64,000 bases of DNA from Vibrio cidicii (lineage in GTDB: Bacteria > Pseudomonadota > Gammaproteobacteria > Enterobacterales > Vibrionaceae): contig NZ_CP046804.1 of NCBI RefSeq assembly GCF_009763805.1, positions 1,178,001 to 1,242,000 on the forward strand. Reading direction: 5' to 3'. Made by a program: the position numbers and the translations under genes. Under the pieces are notes generated by a model. That model was not told the origin of the DNA, searched no databases, and saw only the letters and a program-made list of their open reading frames with translations. Below are positions 46,439-57,943 of the stretch, in pieces. How positions within the stretch are numbered: the first letter of the stretch is position 1; each line of letters opens with the position of its first letter.

Positions 46439-46732
46439 CTACTTTCGTTTGGACAATAACTTGCTAATTTCCCTGAATGCTTCGATGACTACATTCGGAA
46501 TCGCACTCTCTGCATGAGAATCATTCATTTCTTCAGTTAAATGAGTAAAATTGGATTGGTACTTCTCTATCGCTTCATTGTCTGTGGATGCAAATATTAC
46601 ATCACCATCAACTTCTAAGCCCAAATCTAACAGTTGACCTTTTTCTCGTAAAAAAGCATCTGAATCCATACGTAAAAACGTAAAGTTCTTCCTTTCTTGT
46701 CCGGGCTGACAAAAGAACTGATATTTTTTCAT
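46439..46732 (-). CDS. Small acidic protein of unknown function
   Basis: 97 residues: MKKYQFFCQPGQERKNFTFLRMDSDAFLREKGQLLDLGLEVDGDVIFASTDNEAIEKYQSNF. GGAAA lies before the ATG. Short beta-rich N-terminal half and helical, basic C-terminus (ISKLLSKRK). Not recognised. About 170 bp of non-coding DNA follow before the attC, unusual for a gene cassette; they include ctgcgcactgcaatcgcac. Confidence 0.65.
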   Translation of the reverse strand: MKKYQFFCQPGQERKNFTFLRMDSDAFLREKGQLLDLGLEVDGDVIFASTDNEAIEKYQSNFTHLTEEMNDSHAESAIPNVVIEAFREISKLLSKRK

Positions 46733-46771
46733 TTTATTTCCTTTCTATGACCAACATTCCTAATGCGCAGC

Positions 46772-46890
46772 TAACGCCCTGTTAAGTAGTGAGGCATGCA
46801 CTACGAAAGCTTCCGCAACACTACGTCATCACTAAAATCAACGCAAACCAAAAATGCCACGCATGCCGAATCTACTTGAACAGTTTGTTA
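46772..46890 (-). repeat. attC, ctgttaagtagtgaggcatgca type
   Basis: Own attC of the cassette 46888-47302; duplicated at 57825-57943. Confidence 0.93.
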
Positions 46891-47302
46891 TGTTTCGTAG
46901 CCCAAGATTTCGATACCACTTTCAGTTTCTTATTATTGGAAATTCTCCAACCTTGCAGAGTTCCATCAGAAACCTCTCTAAGTTCAGGGCACGGTGAGCA
47001 GTAGGACCATTTTCATATAGTTGATATGAATAACTTCTTGGGATGAATATGCGTTCAATGTACTTGTACTTGACAGGTCCACCACTGCCTTTAACCGGAT
47101 CATCAATTGCCGAATCCCACACCTGTTGCTTACTAGGAGCGTGACCAAAGAATGCTTTTTCACTATCTGTAAAGTGGTACTCGATACCAGAAAAATCTGC
47201 TCCATGCTCTGCTATTGTAAGGAAGAACTTATTCCACTTATGGTTGGACATTAAACGCACTGAGTATTTCTGTCTCAGAGCTTTATCATTATGAGCTTTC
47301 AT
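46888..47302 (-). CDS. Cassette protein (DUF6678-like?), C-terminus shifted by one base
   Basis: Same as 57941-58354 except one extra T near 46928 (cagtttctta against cagttctta), which ends this version at 46922 after FPIIRN (126 residues) instead of FPIIRTESGIEILGYET. N-terminal MKAHNDKALRQKYSVRLMSNHKWNKFFLTIAEHG and the central VKYKYIERIFIPRSYSYQLYENG suggest a compact alpha/beta protein. The family name is a guess; function unknown. Confidence 0.75.
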
Positions 47303-47320
47303 TTAATCCTTCTAGAAACA

Positions 47321-47442
47321 TAACGCCCAATTAAGGGGTGAGCAACGCTACCACCCGACCTAAGGCATTGTACCGTAACCACTAAAATTGAAGTAGAAAC
47401 AAAAATGCCAAGCGTTGGGAATCCCTCTTAAATTGTTTGTTA
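47321..47442 (-). repeat. attC, caattaaggggtgarcaacgc type
   Basis: Own attC of the interrupted DUF4145 gene. Confidence 0.92.
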
Positions 47443-47513
47443 GCCATCTGAACTTTCTGCTTGCTCAATTCCTCTAGCTACTCTGCTAGGTAGTACAAAT
47501 AATATTTCAGCTA

Positions 47514-48678
47514 AATAGCTGTTCCTAAATGTAGATCACCGGTGTGTAAAAAAGAAGGGAACTCGGTACCGTTTGAGCGATCTGATCAGTCGCCAAACAT
47601 ACAAACCCGCAACCGTTACCGAGTTCCTATGATTCTAACATTACCTGACCGCGCTGAACGACGTCGTATCACCAAAAAGATGCATAAAACTAAGGATAAA
47701 GACCATTACCGACGCTTGAATGCCATATTGCTACTTTCTCAAGGGCATTCTGTTACCACAGTCTCGAATATTCTGGTTGCAGCCCGCTCTTCTATAGGAC
47801 GCTGGATTCATTGGTACACGGAATGCGGCATCGATGGCTTGGAAAGCTCAACTCGAGGCAGAGCCACGACGCTCCCATTTCTTCAAATTGCCGCTGTATT
47901 GACTGCTTTACTCGCACTGAATCCTCAAAGTCTGGGATATCAGCGTTCACGTTGGAGTACCGAGCTGATGGCGATTGAAGTAAATCGGATATTTGGGTTT
48001 AACGTGCACTCATCGACCATTCGTCGATGGTTGCCTAAACTTGGGATTGTCTGGCGAAGAGCCTCTCCAACATTGCATATCAAAGATCCAGATAAAGAAG
48101 CCAAACTCGCCAGAATCAAAGAGGCATTAGCGCGTTGCGACGCCGACCATCCCGTGTTTTATGAAGATGAAGTCGACATTCACTTAAATCCCAAAATTGG
48201 CTCAGATTGGATGCCAAAAGGTCAACAAAAGAAGGTGGCGACACCGGGACAAAATGCTAAATACTATCTTGCAGGAGCTCTGCATGCTAAGACCGGTAAA
48301 GTCTCGTATGTCGGAAGTAGCAGTAAGAACTCAGAACTGTTTATTGCGATGCTGGAGCAGTTGAAACGCCAGTACCGCCGAGCGAAAACCATTACTCTTA
48401 TCGTGGATAATTACATCATTCACAAGAGCAGAAAAACACAGGGTTGGTTAAAGCAAAATCCGAAGTTTGTTTTGCTTTTTCAGCCAGTGTACTCGCCTTG
48501 GGTAAACAAAATAGAGAAGCTTTGGCATGCGTTGCATGAAACGGTGACACGGAATCATCAATGCAAAGCAATGTGGCAACTTTTAAAGCGGGTTCGATAC
48601 TTTATGGATAACGTTTCACCATTTCCCGGCGGTGGTCATGGGCGACAAAAAAGTGAAGCATAATTAGGAACAGTTATT
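47514..48678 (+). mobile_element. IS630-family insertion sequence
   Basis: 1165 bp with inverted repeats (AATAGCTGTTCCTAA / AATAACTGTTCCTAA) and the TA target duplication (47512-47513, 48679-48680) typical of IS630/Tc1-mariner elements. Confidence 0.93.
47629..48663 (+). CDS. IS630-family transposase
   Basis: 344 residues from MILTLPDRAERRRITKKMHKT; the frame is open further upstream but this is the usual family start. N-terminal helix-turn-helix (QGHSVTTVSNILVAARSSIGRWI), and the DDE core with HPVFYEDEVDIHLNP (first Asp), TLIVDNYIIHKS (second Asp) and VYSPWVNKIEKLWHALH (Glu). Intact. Confidence 0.95.
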   Translation: MILTLPDRAERRRITKKMHKTKDKDHYRRLNAILLLSQGHSVTTVSNILVAARSSIGRWIHWYTECGIDGLESSTRGRATTLPFLQIAAVLTALLALNPQSLGYQRSRWSTELMAIEVNRIFGFNVHSSTIRRWLPKLGIVWRRASPTLHIKDPDKEAKLARIKEALARCDADHPVFYEDEVDIHLNPKIGSDWMPKGQQKKVATPGQNAKYYLAGALHAKTGKVSYVGSSSKNSELFIAMLEQLKRQYRRAKTITLIVDNYIIHKSRKTQGWLKQNPKFVLLFQPVYSPWVNKIEKLWHALHETVTRNHQCKAMWQLLKRVRYFMDNVSPFPGGGHGRQKSEA

Positions 48679-49243
48679 TAGAGATAGCGCAAAATCAAAC
48701 ACTCTTTTAGCATCACTTTGGCTTGGCAAGGAGGCATTTTGGTCTGCATGCCTTTGATCATTAGCATCTAAGCGAACCTCATGGGCCCATTGAGCCATGT
48801 CATCCGTGATAATGTGAAGTTCACATGCTTTTTTGATACGGCTGTACAGACTACCATCGGTTAAACCTTTGTGTTTGAGCATTGAATCAACAGCACTTGC
48901 TGCCAACATAACAGCTCCCGCAGGTGCGTGAAAACTGCTGTATGCCTGTTGTAAATATGTACGAGGTATTTCTGGAATATCCTCAGATATCAATTGGATT
49001 TCAGGGAAAAATTCTTGAACTGTTTGGCCTGAATTATGAGCCCAAGCAGTTATTACACCTCCACAAGATGTACAAATATATATTCCCCATATTCTGAGAT
49101 TAAGATTAGCTTCATCTCTAGTTTGGAAGTACTCTTTGATATTGAGTAGCGGAGACGCAACCGAACAATGAGGGCAACGACTTAATTTTAAGTTACCAGT
49201 TAAATTCATTCTAAATTCTCAATTCTAATTTACGAGTGATGGC

Positions 49244-49363
49244 TAACGCCCGCTTAAGGGGCAGCCAACGCTACTACCAACTTGCCGCATAACATCGTAA
49301 TCACAAAAGCCAACGCATGGTAAAAATGCCACGCGTTGGCTGTCCCTCTTGAAGCGTTTGTTA
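49244..49363 (-). repeat. attC, cgcttaaggggcagccaacgc type
   Basis: Own attC of the plus-strand thiamine-binding protein cassette. Confidence 0.93.
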
Positions 49364-49452
49364 GCCGACACTCTCAACGTGAAACCTCGATGCTTCGAAT
49401 TGATGTTACTATACGCAGCTCAATACCAACAAAAACCAGTGAGAAATTATTG

Positions 49453-49794
49453 ATGTCAAATCAAAAACCACTGCTAGATCAAGTCATGCTAGCTTTCCAA
49501 GTTATACCACGACTAAAAGAAGGGAATAACTTTGAAGTCGTCGATAAAGCTATTGAGGTTGTCAAAGCCTCTGGCGTCCCATTTCAAGTGAGTGCGATGG
49601 AAACCACTTTAAAAGGCGAACTAAACCAACTGCTAGAGATTGTAAAAGCTGCGCAACAAGCTTGCTACGATGCGGGTGCTGTCGAGGTTATTACCAACAT
49701 CAAGATTCACAGTAAAACTGAAGCTGCTACAGACACATTCTGCACTTACGACAGAGGTGTAACTAAAGCTAACCACATGTTCGTAAATAACTAA
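49453..49794 (+). CDS. MTH1187/YkoF-type thiamine-binding protein
   Basis: 113 residues from MSNQKPLLDQVMLAFQVIPRLKEG (an upstream Met at 49390 is possible). The pattern AIEVVKASGVPFQVSAMETTLKGELNQLLEIVKAAQQACYDAGAVEVITNIKIHSK matches the MTH1187 family: xxSGVxxxVxPMxTxxEGxxDE and a VxTxIKIxxR ending. Members bind thiamine or related pyrimidines in the cytoplasm. It is read against the array direction, with a stem-loop after it. Confidence 0.82.
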   Translation: MSNQKPLLDQVMLAFQVIPRLKEGNNFEVVDKAIEVVKASGVPFQVSAMETTLKGELNQLLEIVKAAQQACYDAGAVEVITNIKIHSKTEAATDTFCTYDRGVTKANHMFVNN

Positions 49795-49801
49795 TTCTTA
49801 T

Positions 49802-49830
49802 GCCGTCACCTGAACATTCAGCGTGACGGC
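49802..49830 (+). terminator. Stem-loop after the thiamine-binding gene
   Basis: GCCGTCAC (49802-49809) pairs with GTGACGGC (49823-49830), abutting the next attC. It has no T-run, so it may be a weak terminator or an extension of the cassette end pairing. Confidence 0.5.
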
Positions 49831-49951
49831 TAACGCCGCGTTAAGGGGCGCAGGCACGCAATACAAAAGTGACCGCATGACAACTTAACCACTAAACCCA
49901 ATGCAAATTGAAAATGCCACGCGTGCCAAGTCCCGCTTTAACGCTTTGTTA
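49831..49951 (-). repeat. attC, gcgttaaggggcgcaggcacgc type
   Basis: Own attC of the DUF2867 cassette; duplicated at 53733-53853. Confidence 0.94.
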
Positions 49952-50446
49952 TGCCTGTGCCAAAGTTTTCAATGAATTTGGGACAATAACTTTATGGATC
50001 GGCGCTACGACAAGCATGTAAGCTTTGCCAAACAAGTTGTGGACATGCACTACAGTTGTCGCATGAACAGTGACTTTGTCACCTTTTACGTCCAGCAGAA
50101 ACGACACTCTCACATCGAGATGCTTATCGCTGTCCTCCAGAACAATTTCATGCTCTTCGTTACTTACGAGCGTGAAGATACCTATCCGTTCGCCCACTTT
50201 GACGTCATTAACACCGGCCTCAAAAGTCGCATCCTGAAATCGACCTAAATGCTTCAGGCCGAATATAGATACAATACGGTTTCTCATTTCCATTAAGAAA
50301 GAAACCCAGCGCGGTGTTTGCTTGGCGATTTCAAGATAAACAGCAAAAGCTGTCTGATTCGTGTATGGGATCTCACGAGAGAAACTGTCAGCAAAATAAG
50401 AGCCTTGCGTATAACTATAAAGCTTTGAATGCTTTGGGATAGTCAT
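49949..50446 (-). CDS. DUF2867-family protein
   Basis: 165 residues matching DUF2867: GSYFADSFSREIPYTNQTAFAVYLEIAKQTPRWVSFLMEMRNRIVSIFGLKHLG (~residues 15-68), then IGIFTLVSNEEHEIVLEDSDKHLDVRVSFLL (~88-118; the DKHLDxRxS motif) and VVHVHNLFGKAYMLVVAPIHKVIV at the C-terminus. Fold is likely START/SRPBCC-like; function not established. An almost identical but frameshifted copy lies at 53851-54349. Confidence 0.85.
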   Translation of the reverse strand: MTIPKHSKLYSYTQGSYFADSFSREIPYTNQTAFAVYLEIAKQTPRWVSFLMEMRNRIVSIFGLKHLGRFQDATFEAGVNDVKVGERIGIFTLVSNEEHEIVLEDSDKHLDVRVSFLLDVKGDKVTVHATTVVHVHNLFGKAYMLVVAPIHKVIVPNSLKTLAQA

Positions 50447-50465
50447 GTATTTCTCCTAAAAGGCA

Positions 50466-50585
50466 TAACGCCCTGCTAAGGGGTGAGCAATGCACTGCAA
50501 AAGCTACCGCACACCGCCTTAATCACAAAGCTCACCGCATGCCAAAAATGCCACGCATTGCGAATCCCACTTAAGCAGTTTGTTA
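50466..50585 (-). repeat. attC, ctgctaaggggtgagcaatgca type
   Basis: Own attC of the family A cassette 50586-50934. Confidence 0.94.
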
Positions 50586-50934
50586 GCTTAAATTTCAGCA
50601 CCTTATATTTGCCAAAACTGAGATTAACCCGATTTGGAAAACCAACAAACCACTTGAGTTTTGAAACCCGAATTAGCTCAAACTTTGTGGCCGTTCATTT
50701 GCTTTGAAAACCAATAATTTTTGACAACACATGTTCGCCAAACTCAAAGCGAAAGCAAAACTTCCAAAGCGACTTTGCGCCAAACTTGCTAACATCGGTT
50801 AAGCCCAAAAACTCAATTGAGGCAGCAACTCAAAACTCGCGTTGGCAAGCAATGCTGATTTGCCGAGAAACCGAAACGAGCTGCCAAGGGAAGAAAAAAC
50901 AGGGTGCAAACAATTGATTTTTATTGTTTTAAGC
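50586..50934. other. Non-coding cassette, family A
   Basis: Mosaic of family A: the core reads ttgctaacatcggttaagcc instead of the usual aacctcgcgc. No gene. Confidence 0.83.
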
Positions 50935-51055
50935 TAACGCTGCGTTAAGGGGTGAGTGCCGCCTAAACCAAGTTTCCGCACACCACTTTCACCACCAAAA
51001 CTGACTGCAAACCAAAAATGCCACGCGGCATGAATCCCGCTTAAACGCCTTGTTA
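50935..51055 (-). repeat. attC, gcgttaaggggtgagtgccgc type
   Basis: gctgcg variant. Own attC of the family B cassette 51056-51405; duplicated (with IS21 inside) at 55371-57474. Confidence 0.93.
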
Positions 51056-51405
51056 TGCTTAAGCTTCAATGGCTTACGTTTTAATTGAATTAAGATTAAC
51101 TCGACTTTGATTTACAAACAAAAACCAAAACGTAGAAAACAGAAATGACTCATAATTTTGAAAATCAGACTTTGAACTTTGGCAGTCAAAACTCAAAAAC
51201 CTAAGATCAAATTTCTGATTGAGCCAACCGCCATAGCCTCGCGCTTACCCGAAAATTGACTGAGGCAACTCTCAGAATTTTTAGCGCCAAAGAATAAGTG
51301 TCCAGAAAACAGCGCTCACTGAAGCCAACTTGCCGACAAACACAAAACTGAAAAGCCGAGGGAGCAAAGAAAAACCATAACCAACTGATTTTACTTGATT
51401 AAGCA
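51056..51405. other. Non-coding cassette, family B (duplicate of 57475-57824)
   Basis: Same sequence as 57475-57824. Confidence 0.88.
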
Positions 51406-51526
51406 TAACGCCCTGCTAAGGGGTGAGCAATGCACTACGAAAGCTACCGCACACCACCTTAATCACGAAAATCCAACGCATGCTGAAAATGCCACGCATT
51501 GCGAATCCCTCTTAAGCAGTTTGTTA
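51406..51526 (-). repeat. attC, ctgctaaggggtgagcaatgca type
   Basis: Own attC of the family A cassette 51527-51873; duplicated at 58373-58493. Confidence 0.94.
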
Positions 51527-51873
51527 GCTTAAATTTCAGCACCTTAGATTTACTAAGCCCGAGATTAACCTGATTTGGAAAACCGACAAACTACCTGAGC
51601 TTTAAAACCCGCATTGACTCAAACTTTGTGACTGTCCATTGACTTTGAAACCTGTAAAGTTTGAGAATTCATTTTCTGAGAACTCAAAGCGAAAGCAAAA
51701 TTTCCAAAGCGACCTTGCACCAAACTTACCAACCTCGCGCAGCCCCAAAACTCAATTGAGGCAACAGCTCAAAACTCGTGTTGGCAAACAATGCTGATTT
51801 GCCGAGAAACCAGAACGAATGGCCAAAGGAAGAAGGAAAAAACCACAACCAATTGATTTTACGTGTTTTAAGC
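51527..51873. other. Non-coding cassette, family A (duplicate of 58494-58840)
   Basis: Same sequence as 58494-58840, including the rare cctgtaaagtttgag variant. Confidence 0.88.
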
Positions 51874-51993
51874 TAACGCCCTGCTAAGGGGTGAGCAATG
51901 CACTGCAAAAGCTACCGCACACCAACTTAATCACAAAACTCACCGCATGCTAAAAATGCCACGCATTGCGAATCCCACTTAAGCAGTTTGTTA
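51874..51993 (-). repeat. attC, ctgctaaggggtgagcaatgca type
   Basis: Own attC of the family A cassette 51994-52341; duplicated at 54369-54488. Confidence 0.94.
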
Positions 51994-52341
51994 GCTTAAA
52001 TTTCAGCACCTGAGATTTACTAAGCCTGAGATTAAACCGATTTGGAACACCAACAAACCACTTGAGTTTTGAAACCCGAATTAGCTCAAACTTTGTGGCC
52101 GTTCATTTGCTTTGAAAACCAATAATTTTTGACAACACATGTTCGCCAAACTCAAAGCGAAAGCAAAATTTCCAAAGCGACCTTGCACCAAACTTACCAA
52201 CCTCGCGCAGCCCCAAAACTCAATTGAGGCAACAGCTCAAAACTCGCGTTGGCAAACAATGCCGATTTGCCGAGAAACCTGAACGAACTGCCGAGGGAAG
52301 AAAAAACAGGCTGCAACCAATTGATTTTTATTGTTTTAAGC
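51994..52341. other. Non-coding cassette, family A (duplicate of 54489-54836)
   Basis: Mosaic: first half like 6926-7273, second half like 15809-16146. Confidence 0.88.
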
Positions 52342-52464
52342 TAACGCCCGCCTAAGGGGCTGGCAACGCATTAACACTAAACTCAAACACAACAACCGAA
52401 ACCACCGCGGCTCAATGGGACTGGAAACGCCACGCGTTGACAGTCCCTCTTGAGGCGTTTGTTA
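52342..52464 (-). repeat. attC, VCR type
   Basis: Own attC of the Phd/ParE-type cassette. Confidence 0.95.
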
Positions 52465-52474
52465 TAACACAGTT

Positions 52475-52763
52475 TCACACATCATGTTCCGTGAGCAATT
52501 GACGACAGTTACGAACTGTTAGAAACGCGGATTTCGTGGCTCAAACTATAAATAATGCGGTAATGACCAAAAATTATTTCACGGTAGTTCGTATGAGGCA
52601 TTTCAGGAACCATGCGGCCCATTTCTGGCATTGAGCCGAGCAATTCCGTTTTGTCGAATACTTCATTCACCCACTTTTCTGCAGCTGATGGGTTATCCAA
52701 AGCAATAAACTCTGCGGCATCACCCAGTTTTTGTAACGCTAGAGGTGACCAAACTACTTTCAT
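52475..52763 (-). pseudogene. ParE/RelE-superfamily toxin, frameshifted near C-terminus
   Basis: MKVVWSPLALQKLGDAAEFIALDNPSAAEKWVNEVFDKTELLGSMPEMGRMVPEMPHTNYREIIFGHYRIIYSLSHEIR is a typical ParE-like toxin. The conserved C-terminal strand LTVRNCRQLLTEHDV is in the next frame because of one extra T (cgtttcta where cgttcta is expected) near 52526. As read, the protein ends VSNSS at 52509 and should be weak or inactive, though the antitoxin is intact. One base decides this, so check the reads. Confidence 0.85.
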
Positions 52764-53041
52764 TTGATGATGCGCCCCAGAACTTGTGAACGAGCATCTT
52801 CGTTTGATATACCTAAACCTGCAGCCAATTGAGCTTCTGCAGTACGCATTTCTTCGAGTAATTCGATTTTCTCTTGCATTGCTTCATACTCCGCAACGTC
52901 AAGAACAACGGCTACACCTTTACCTCGTTGTGTAATAACCAATGGTCGACGAGTCTCATTGATCTGTTTGATAAATGATGCAACGCCAGCACGGAACTCA
53001 GACAAAGGCTGAATATCTTGATCAAGGTGAATACGGCTCAT
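52760..53041 (-). CDS. Phd/YefM-family antitoxin
   Basis: 93 residues from MSRIHLDQDIQPLSEFRAGVASFIKQINETRRPLVITQRGKGVAVVLDVAEYEAMQEKIELLEEM: the Phd/YefM DNA-binding fold followed by a toxin-binding helix. Start at 53041, GGAG 5 bases upstream. It overlaps the toxin start by 4 bases. Repeats TTGTACA/TTGTACT lie just upstream. Confidence 0.9.
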   Translation of the reverse strand: MSRIHLDQDIQPLSEFRAGVASFIKQINETRRPLVITQRGKGVAVVLDVAEYEAMQEKIELLEEMRTAEAQLAAGLGISNEDARSQVLGRIIK

Positions 53042-53055
53042 AATGAACTCCATTT

Positions 53056-53077
53056 AGTACAATTTAATGTACAAATA
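53056..53077 (-). promoter_or_regulatory. Repeat pair upstream of the Phd-type antitoxin
   Basis: TTTAGTACAATTTAATGTAC contains two GTAC half-sites 8 bp apart (minus strand: TTGTACA .. TTGTACT), a likely autoregulatory operator. Confidence 0.6.
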
Positions 53078-53121
53078 GTAGTTCAATTGAGATTTACGAG
53101 CAAGGAATTGATTCTGTGTTA

Positions 53122-53240
53122 TAACGCCCGCTTAAGTGGTGAGCAACGCAACACGATGCTTCCGCATACCACCTAAATCACTAAATTTACCGCAAACTAC
53201 AAATGCCACGCGTTGCGAATCCGTCTTAAAGCGTTTGTTA
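53122..53240 (-). repeat. attC, cgcttaagtggtgagcaacgc type
   Basis: Own attC of the GNAT cassette 53238-53705. Confidence 0.93.
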
Positions 53241-53705
53241 GCTTACAGTTTTCCACATGGTTTTTGACTGCTCTTTAAAGCCTAATTTAGTGTAAAACTT
53301 TTGCGCATTATGGTTGAACGCCATAACCTCAAGCCTTATTTGCTCAGCACCCTGAGATTTAGCCCAATCTGTACACTTAGCCATGAGTTGACTACCAATA
53401 CCAGAAACTCGAGAACTTTCATCGACTACGATCGTGCCAACACGACAAATAGGAGTTTTTACTAAAAATGGAACAGCCTCGTTTTGAGTAACTGTTGCTG
53501 TAATGAAACCTAAAATATCACCAGAGATTTCAGCCACAAGAAAAAGCCTTGATGGATCACTTAAAGCTCGATGAAGAAATTCTTTTTCATCTGGAGACGG
53601 TTTAACAAATGCTTCTGGTGCATTTTCAAAGTGCATACTCCCTATTTGGTAATTTAGGCGTAAAAGTGAATCTATATCTGCTTCTCGTGCTTCTCTAATT
53701 TCCAT
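53238..53705 (-). CDS. GNAT acetyltransferase
   Basis: 155 residues from MEIREAREADIDSLLRLNYQIG. GNAT elements in order: FLVAEISGDILGFITATV (~residues 60-77), VGTIVVDESSRVSGIGSQLMAKCTDWAKSQG with the CoA loop RVSGIG (~94-110), and LEVMAFNHNAQKFYTKLGFKEQSKTMWK (~125-152). Substrate unknown, intact. The 45 bp upstream of the start before attC contain no extra gene. Confidence 0.92.
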   Translation of the reverse strand: MEIREAREADIDSLLRLNYQIGSMHFENAPEAFVKPSPDEKEFLHRALSDPSRLFLVAEISGDILGFITATVTQNEAVPFLVKTPICRVGTIVVDESSRVSGIGSQLMAKCTDWAKSQGAEQIRLEVMAFNHNAQKFYTKLGFKEQSKTMWKTVS

Positions 53706-53732
53706 TTTTTCCACTAAACATAATATGTAAGC

Positions 53733-53853
53733 TAACGCCGCGTTAAGGGGCGCAGGCACGCAATACAAAAGTGACCGCATGACAACTTAACCACTAAACC
53801 CAATGCAAATTGAAAATGCCACGCGTGCCAAGTCCCGCTTTAACGCTTTGTTA
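53733..53853 (-). repeat. attC, gcgttaaggggcgcaggcacgc type
   Basis: Duplicate of 49831-49951; own attC of the second DUF2867 copy. Confidence 0.94.
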
Positions 53854-54349
53854 TGCCTGTGCCAAAGTTTTCAATGAATTTGGGACAATAACTTTATGGA
53901 TCGGCGCTACGACAAGCATGTAAGCTTTGCCAAACAAGTTGTGGACATGCACTACAGTTGTCGCATGAACAGTGACTTTGTCACCTTTTACGTCCAGCAG
54001 AAACGACACTCTCACATCGAGATGCTTATCGCTGTCCTCCAGAACAATTTCATGCTCTTCGTTACTTACGAGCGTGAAGATACCTATCCGTTTCGCCCAC
54101 TTTGACGTCATTAACACCGGCCTCAAAAGTCGCATCCTGAAATCGACCTAAATGCTTCAGGCCGAATATAGATACAATACGGTTTCTCATTTCCATTAAG
54201 AAAGAAACCCAGCGCGGTGTTTGCTTGGCGATTTCAAGATAAACAGCAAAAGCTGTCTGATTCGTGTATGGGATCTCACGAGAGAAACTGTCAGCAAAAT
54301 AAGAGCCTTGCGTATAACTATAAAGCTTTGAATGCTTTGGGATAGTCAT
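53851..54349 (-). pseudogene. DUF2867-family protein, frameshifted duplicate
   Basis: Identical to 49949-50446 except one extra T near 54092 (atccgtttcgccc against atccgttcgccc). The frame shifts after NDVKVGE, so the DSDKHLDVRVSFLL half is separated. Recent duplication or read error. Confidence 0.9.
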
Positions 54350-54368
54350 GTATTTCTCCTAAAAGGCA

Positions 54369-54488
54369 TAACGCCCTGCTAAGGGGTGAGCAATGCACTG
54401 CAAAAGCTACCGCACACCAACTTAATCACAAAACTCACCGCATGCTAAAAATGCCACGCATTGCGAATCCCACTTAAGCAGTTTGTTA
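54369..54488 (-). repeat. attC, ctgctaaggggtgagcaatgca type
   Basis: Own attC of the family A cassette 54489-54836. Confidence 0.94.
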
Positions 54489-54836
54489 GCTTAAATTTCA
54501 GCACCTGAGATTTACTAAGCCTGAGATTAAACCGATTTGGAACACCAACAAACCACTTGAGTTTTGAAACCCGAATTAGCTCAAACTTTGTGGCCGTTCA
54601 TTTGCTTTGAAAACCAATAATTTTTGACAACACATGTTCGCCAAACTCAAAGCGAAAGCAAAATTTCCAAAGCGACCTTGCACCAAACTTACCAACCTCG
54701 CGCAGCCCCAAAACTCAATTGAGGCAACAGCTCAAAACTCGCGTTGGCAAACAATGCCGATTTGCCGAGAAACCTGAACGAACTGCCGAGGGAAGAAAAA
54801 ACAGGCTGCAACCAATTGATTTTTATTGTTTTAAGC
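54489..54836. other. Non-coding cassette, family A (duplicate of 51994-52341)
   Basis: Same mosaic sequence as 51994-52341. Confidence 0.88.
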
Positions 54837-54958
54837 TAACGCCCGCCTAAGGGGCTGGCAACGCATTACCACTAAACTCAAACACAACAACTGCAACCAC
54901 CGCGGCTCAATGGGACTGGAAACGCCACGCGTTGGCAGTCCCTTTGAGGCGTTTGTTA
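54837..54958 (-). repeat. attC, VCR type
   Basis: Carries the same private deletion as 43885-44006. Own attC of the family C cassette 54959-55370. Confidence 0.94.
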
Positions 54959-55370
54959 GCTTCGTAGCCCATTGTTTACCAATGATTTTTAAAACAAATT
55001 TGCTTGAAATGCATTTTACGCAAAAGCATTACTCAAACACACGTCCAACACCAAAAGCTGTGAAGTGAGCAACCAAAACTCGCAGCGATCAAGGTTAAGT
55101 TGGCCACTTACCGAATTTCCGACAAAGAAAGCGCGATTTCAGCGACAATGCAGCCTTTGTGAAACGAAACTTTCCGTGTGGAGCATCCAACAACATTGAA
55201 GTATCGAAACTTGATGGGTTTCAGCGACTTTGAAACTGCTGAGCATTCAACACTTTCTACCAAGTCAGAATCCGACAAACTCGAAAGCCAACTTGTGCAA
55301 TTTGAACGCTAAAAGCTGATTGTTCAGAACGATTGAGTTTGGATTTTGATGATTCCAGCCTTTAAGAAGC
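54959..55370. other. Non-coding cassette, family C (duplicate of 44007-44419)
   Basis: Differs from 44007-44419 only by one A in a short run. Confidence 0.88.
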
Positions 55371-55535
55371 TAACGCTGCGTTAAGGGGTGAGTGCCGCCT
55401 AAACCAAGTTTCCGCACACCACTTTCACCACCAAAACTGACTGCAAACCAAAAATGCCACGCGGTGTCAACGCCAGTTCAAAATTGACCCACTTATCGAC
55501 GTTATCGCCGAAGTAAAATTGACCCACCCACGTAA

Positions 55536-57346
<1,811 letters not shown>

Positions 57347-57474
57347 AATCCGCCGCTTTGTTCATGTTACGAACGGATAGTTTGACTCAGGTGGGTCAAT
57401 TTTAAATCGGCGTTAGTGGGTCAGTTTTACATCGGCGGTGACAGCGGCATGAATCCCGCTTAAACGCCTTGTTA

Positions 57475-57824
57475 TGCTTAAGCTTCAATGGCTTACGTTT
57501 TAATTGAATTAAGATTAACTCGACTTTGATTTACAAACAAAAACCAAAACGTAGAAAACAGAAATGACTCATAATTTTGAAAATCAGACTTTGAACTTTG
57601 GCAGTCAAAACTCAAAAACCTAAGATCAAATTTCTGATTGAGCCAACCGCCATAGCCTCGCGCTTACCCGAAAATTGACTGAGGCAACTCTCAGAATTTT
57701 TAGCGCCAAAGAATAAGTGTCCAGAAAACAGCGCTCACTGAAGCCAACTTGCCGACAAACACAAAACTGAAAAGCCGAGGGAGCAAAGAAAAACCATAAC
57801 CAACTGATTTTACTTGATTAAGCA
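57475..57824. other. Non-coding cassette, family B (duplicate of 51056-51405)
   Basis: Same sequence as 51056-51405. Confidence 0.88.
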
Positions 57825-57943
57825 TAACGCCCTGTTAAGTAGTGAGGCATGCACTACGAAAGCTTCCGCAACACTACGTCATCACTAAAATCAACGCAAA
57901 CCAAAAATGCCACGCATGCCGAATCTACTTGAACAGTTTGTTA
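57825..57943 (-). repeat. attC, ctgttaagtagtgaggcatgca type
   Basis: Duplicate of 46772-46890; own attC of the gene 57941-58354. Confidence 0.93.

Larger units (their letters stand above)
47440..49209 (-). pseudogene. DUF4145-family protein, interrupted by IS630
   Basis: The 5' part (48681-49209) encodes MNLTGNLKLSRCPHCSVASPLL .. YICTSCGGVI, a zinc-ribbon pair, and the DUF4145 region PAGAVMLAASAVDSMLKHKGLTDGSLYSRIKKACE .. DMAQWAHEVRLDANDQRHAD. The IS630 element sits in the codon after FALSL. Removing it (with one TA) continues the frame as AEILFVLPSRVARGIEQAESSDG to the stop in the attC at 47440, giving about 199 residues. DUF4145 domains are common in defence-related and restriction proteins, but no activity is established. 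Confidence 0.88.
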
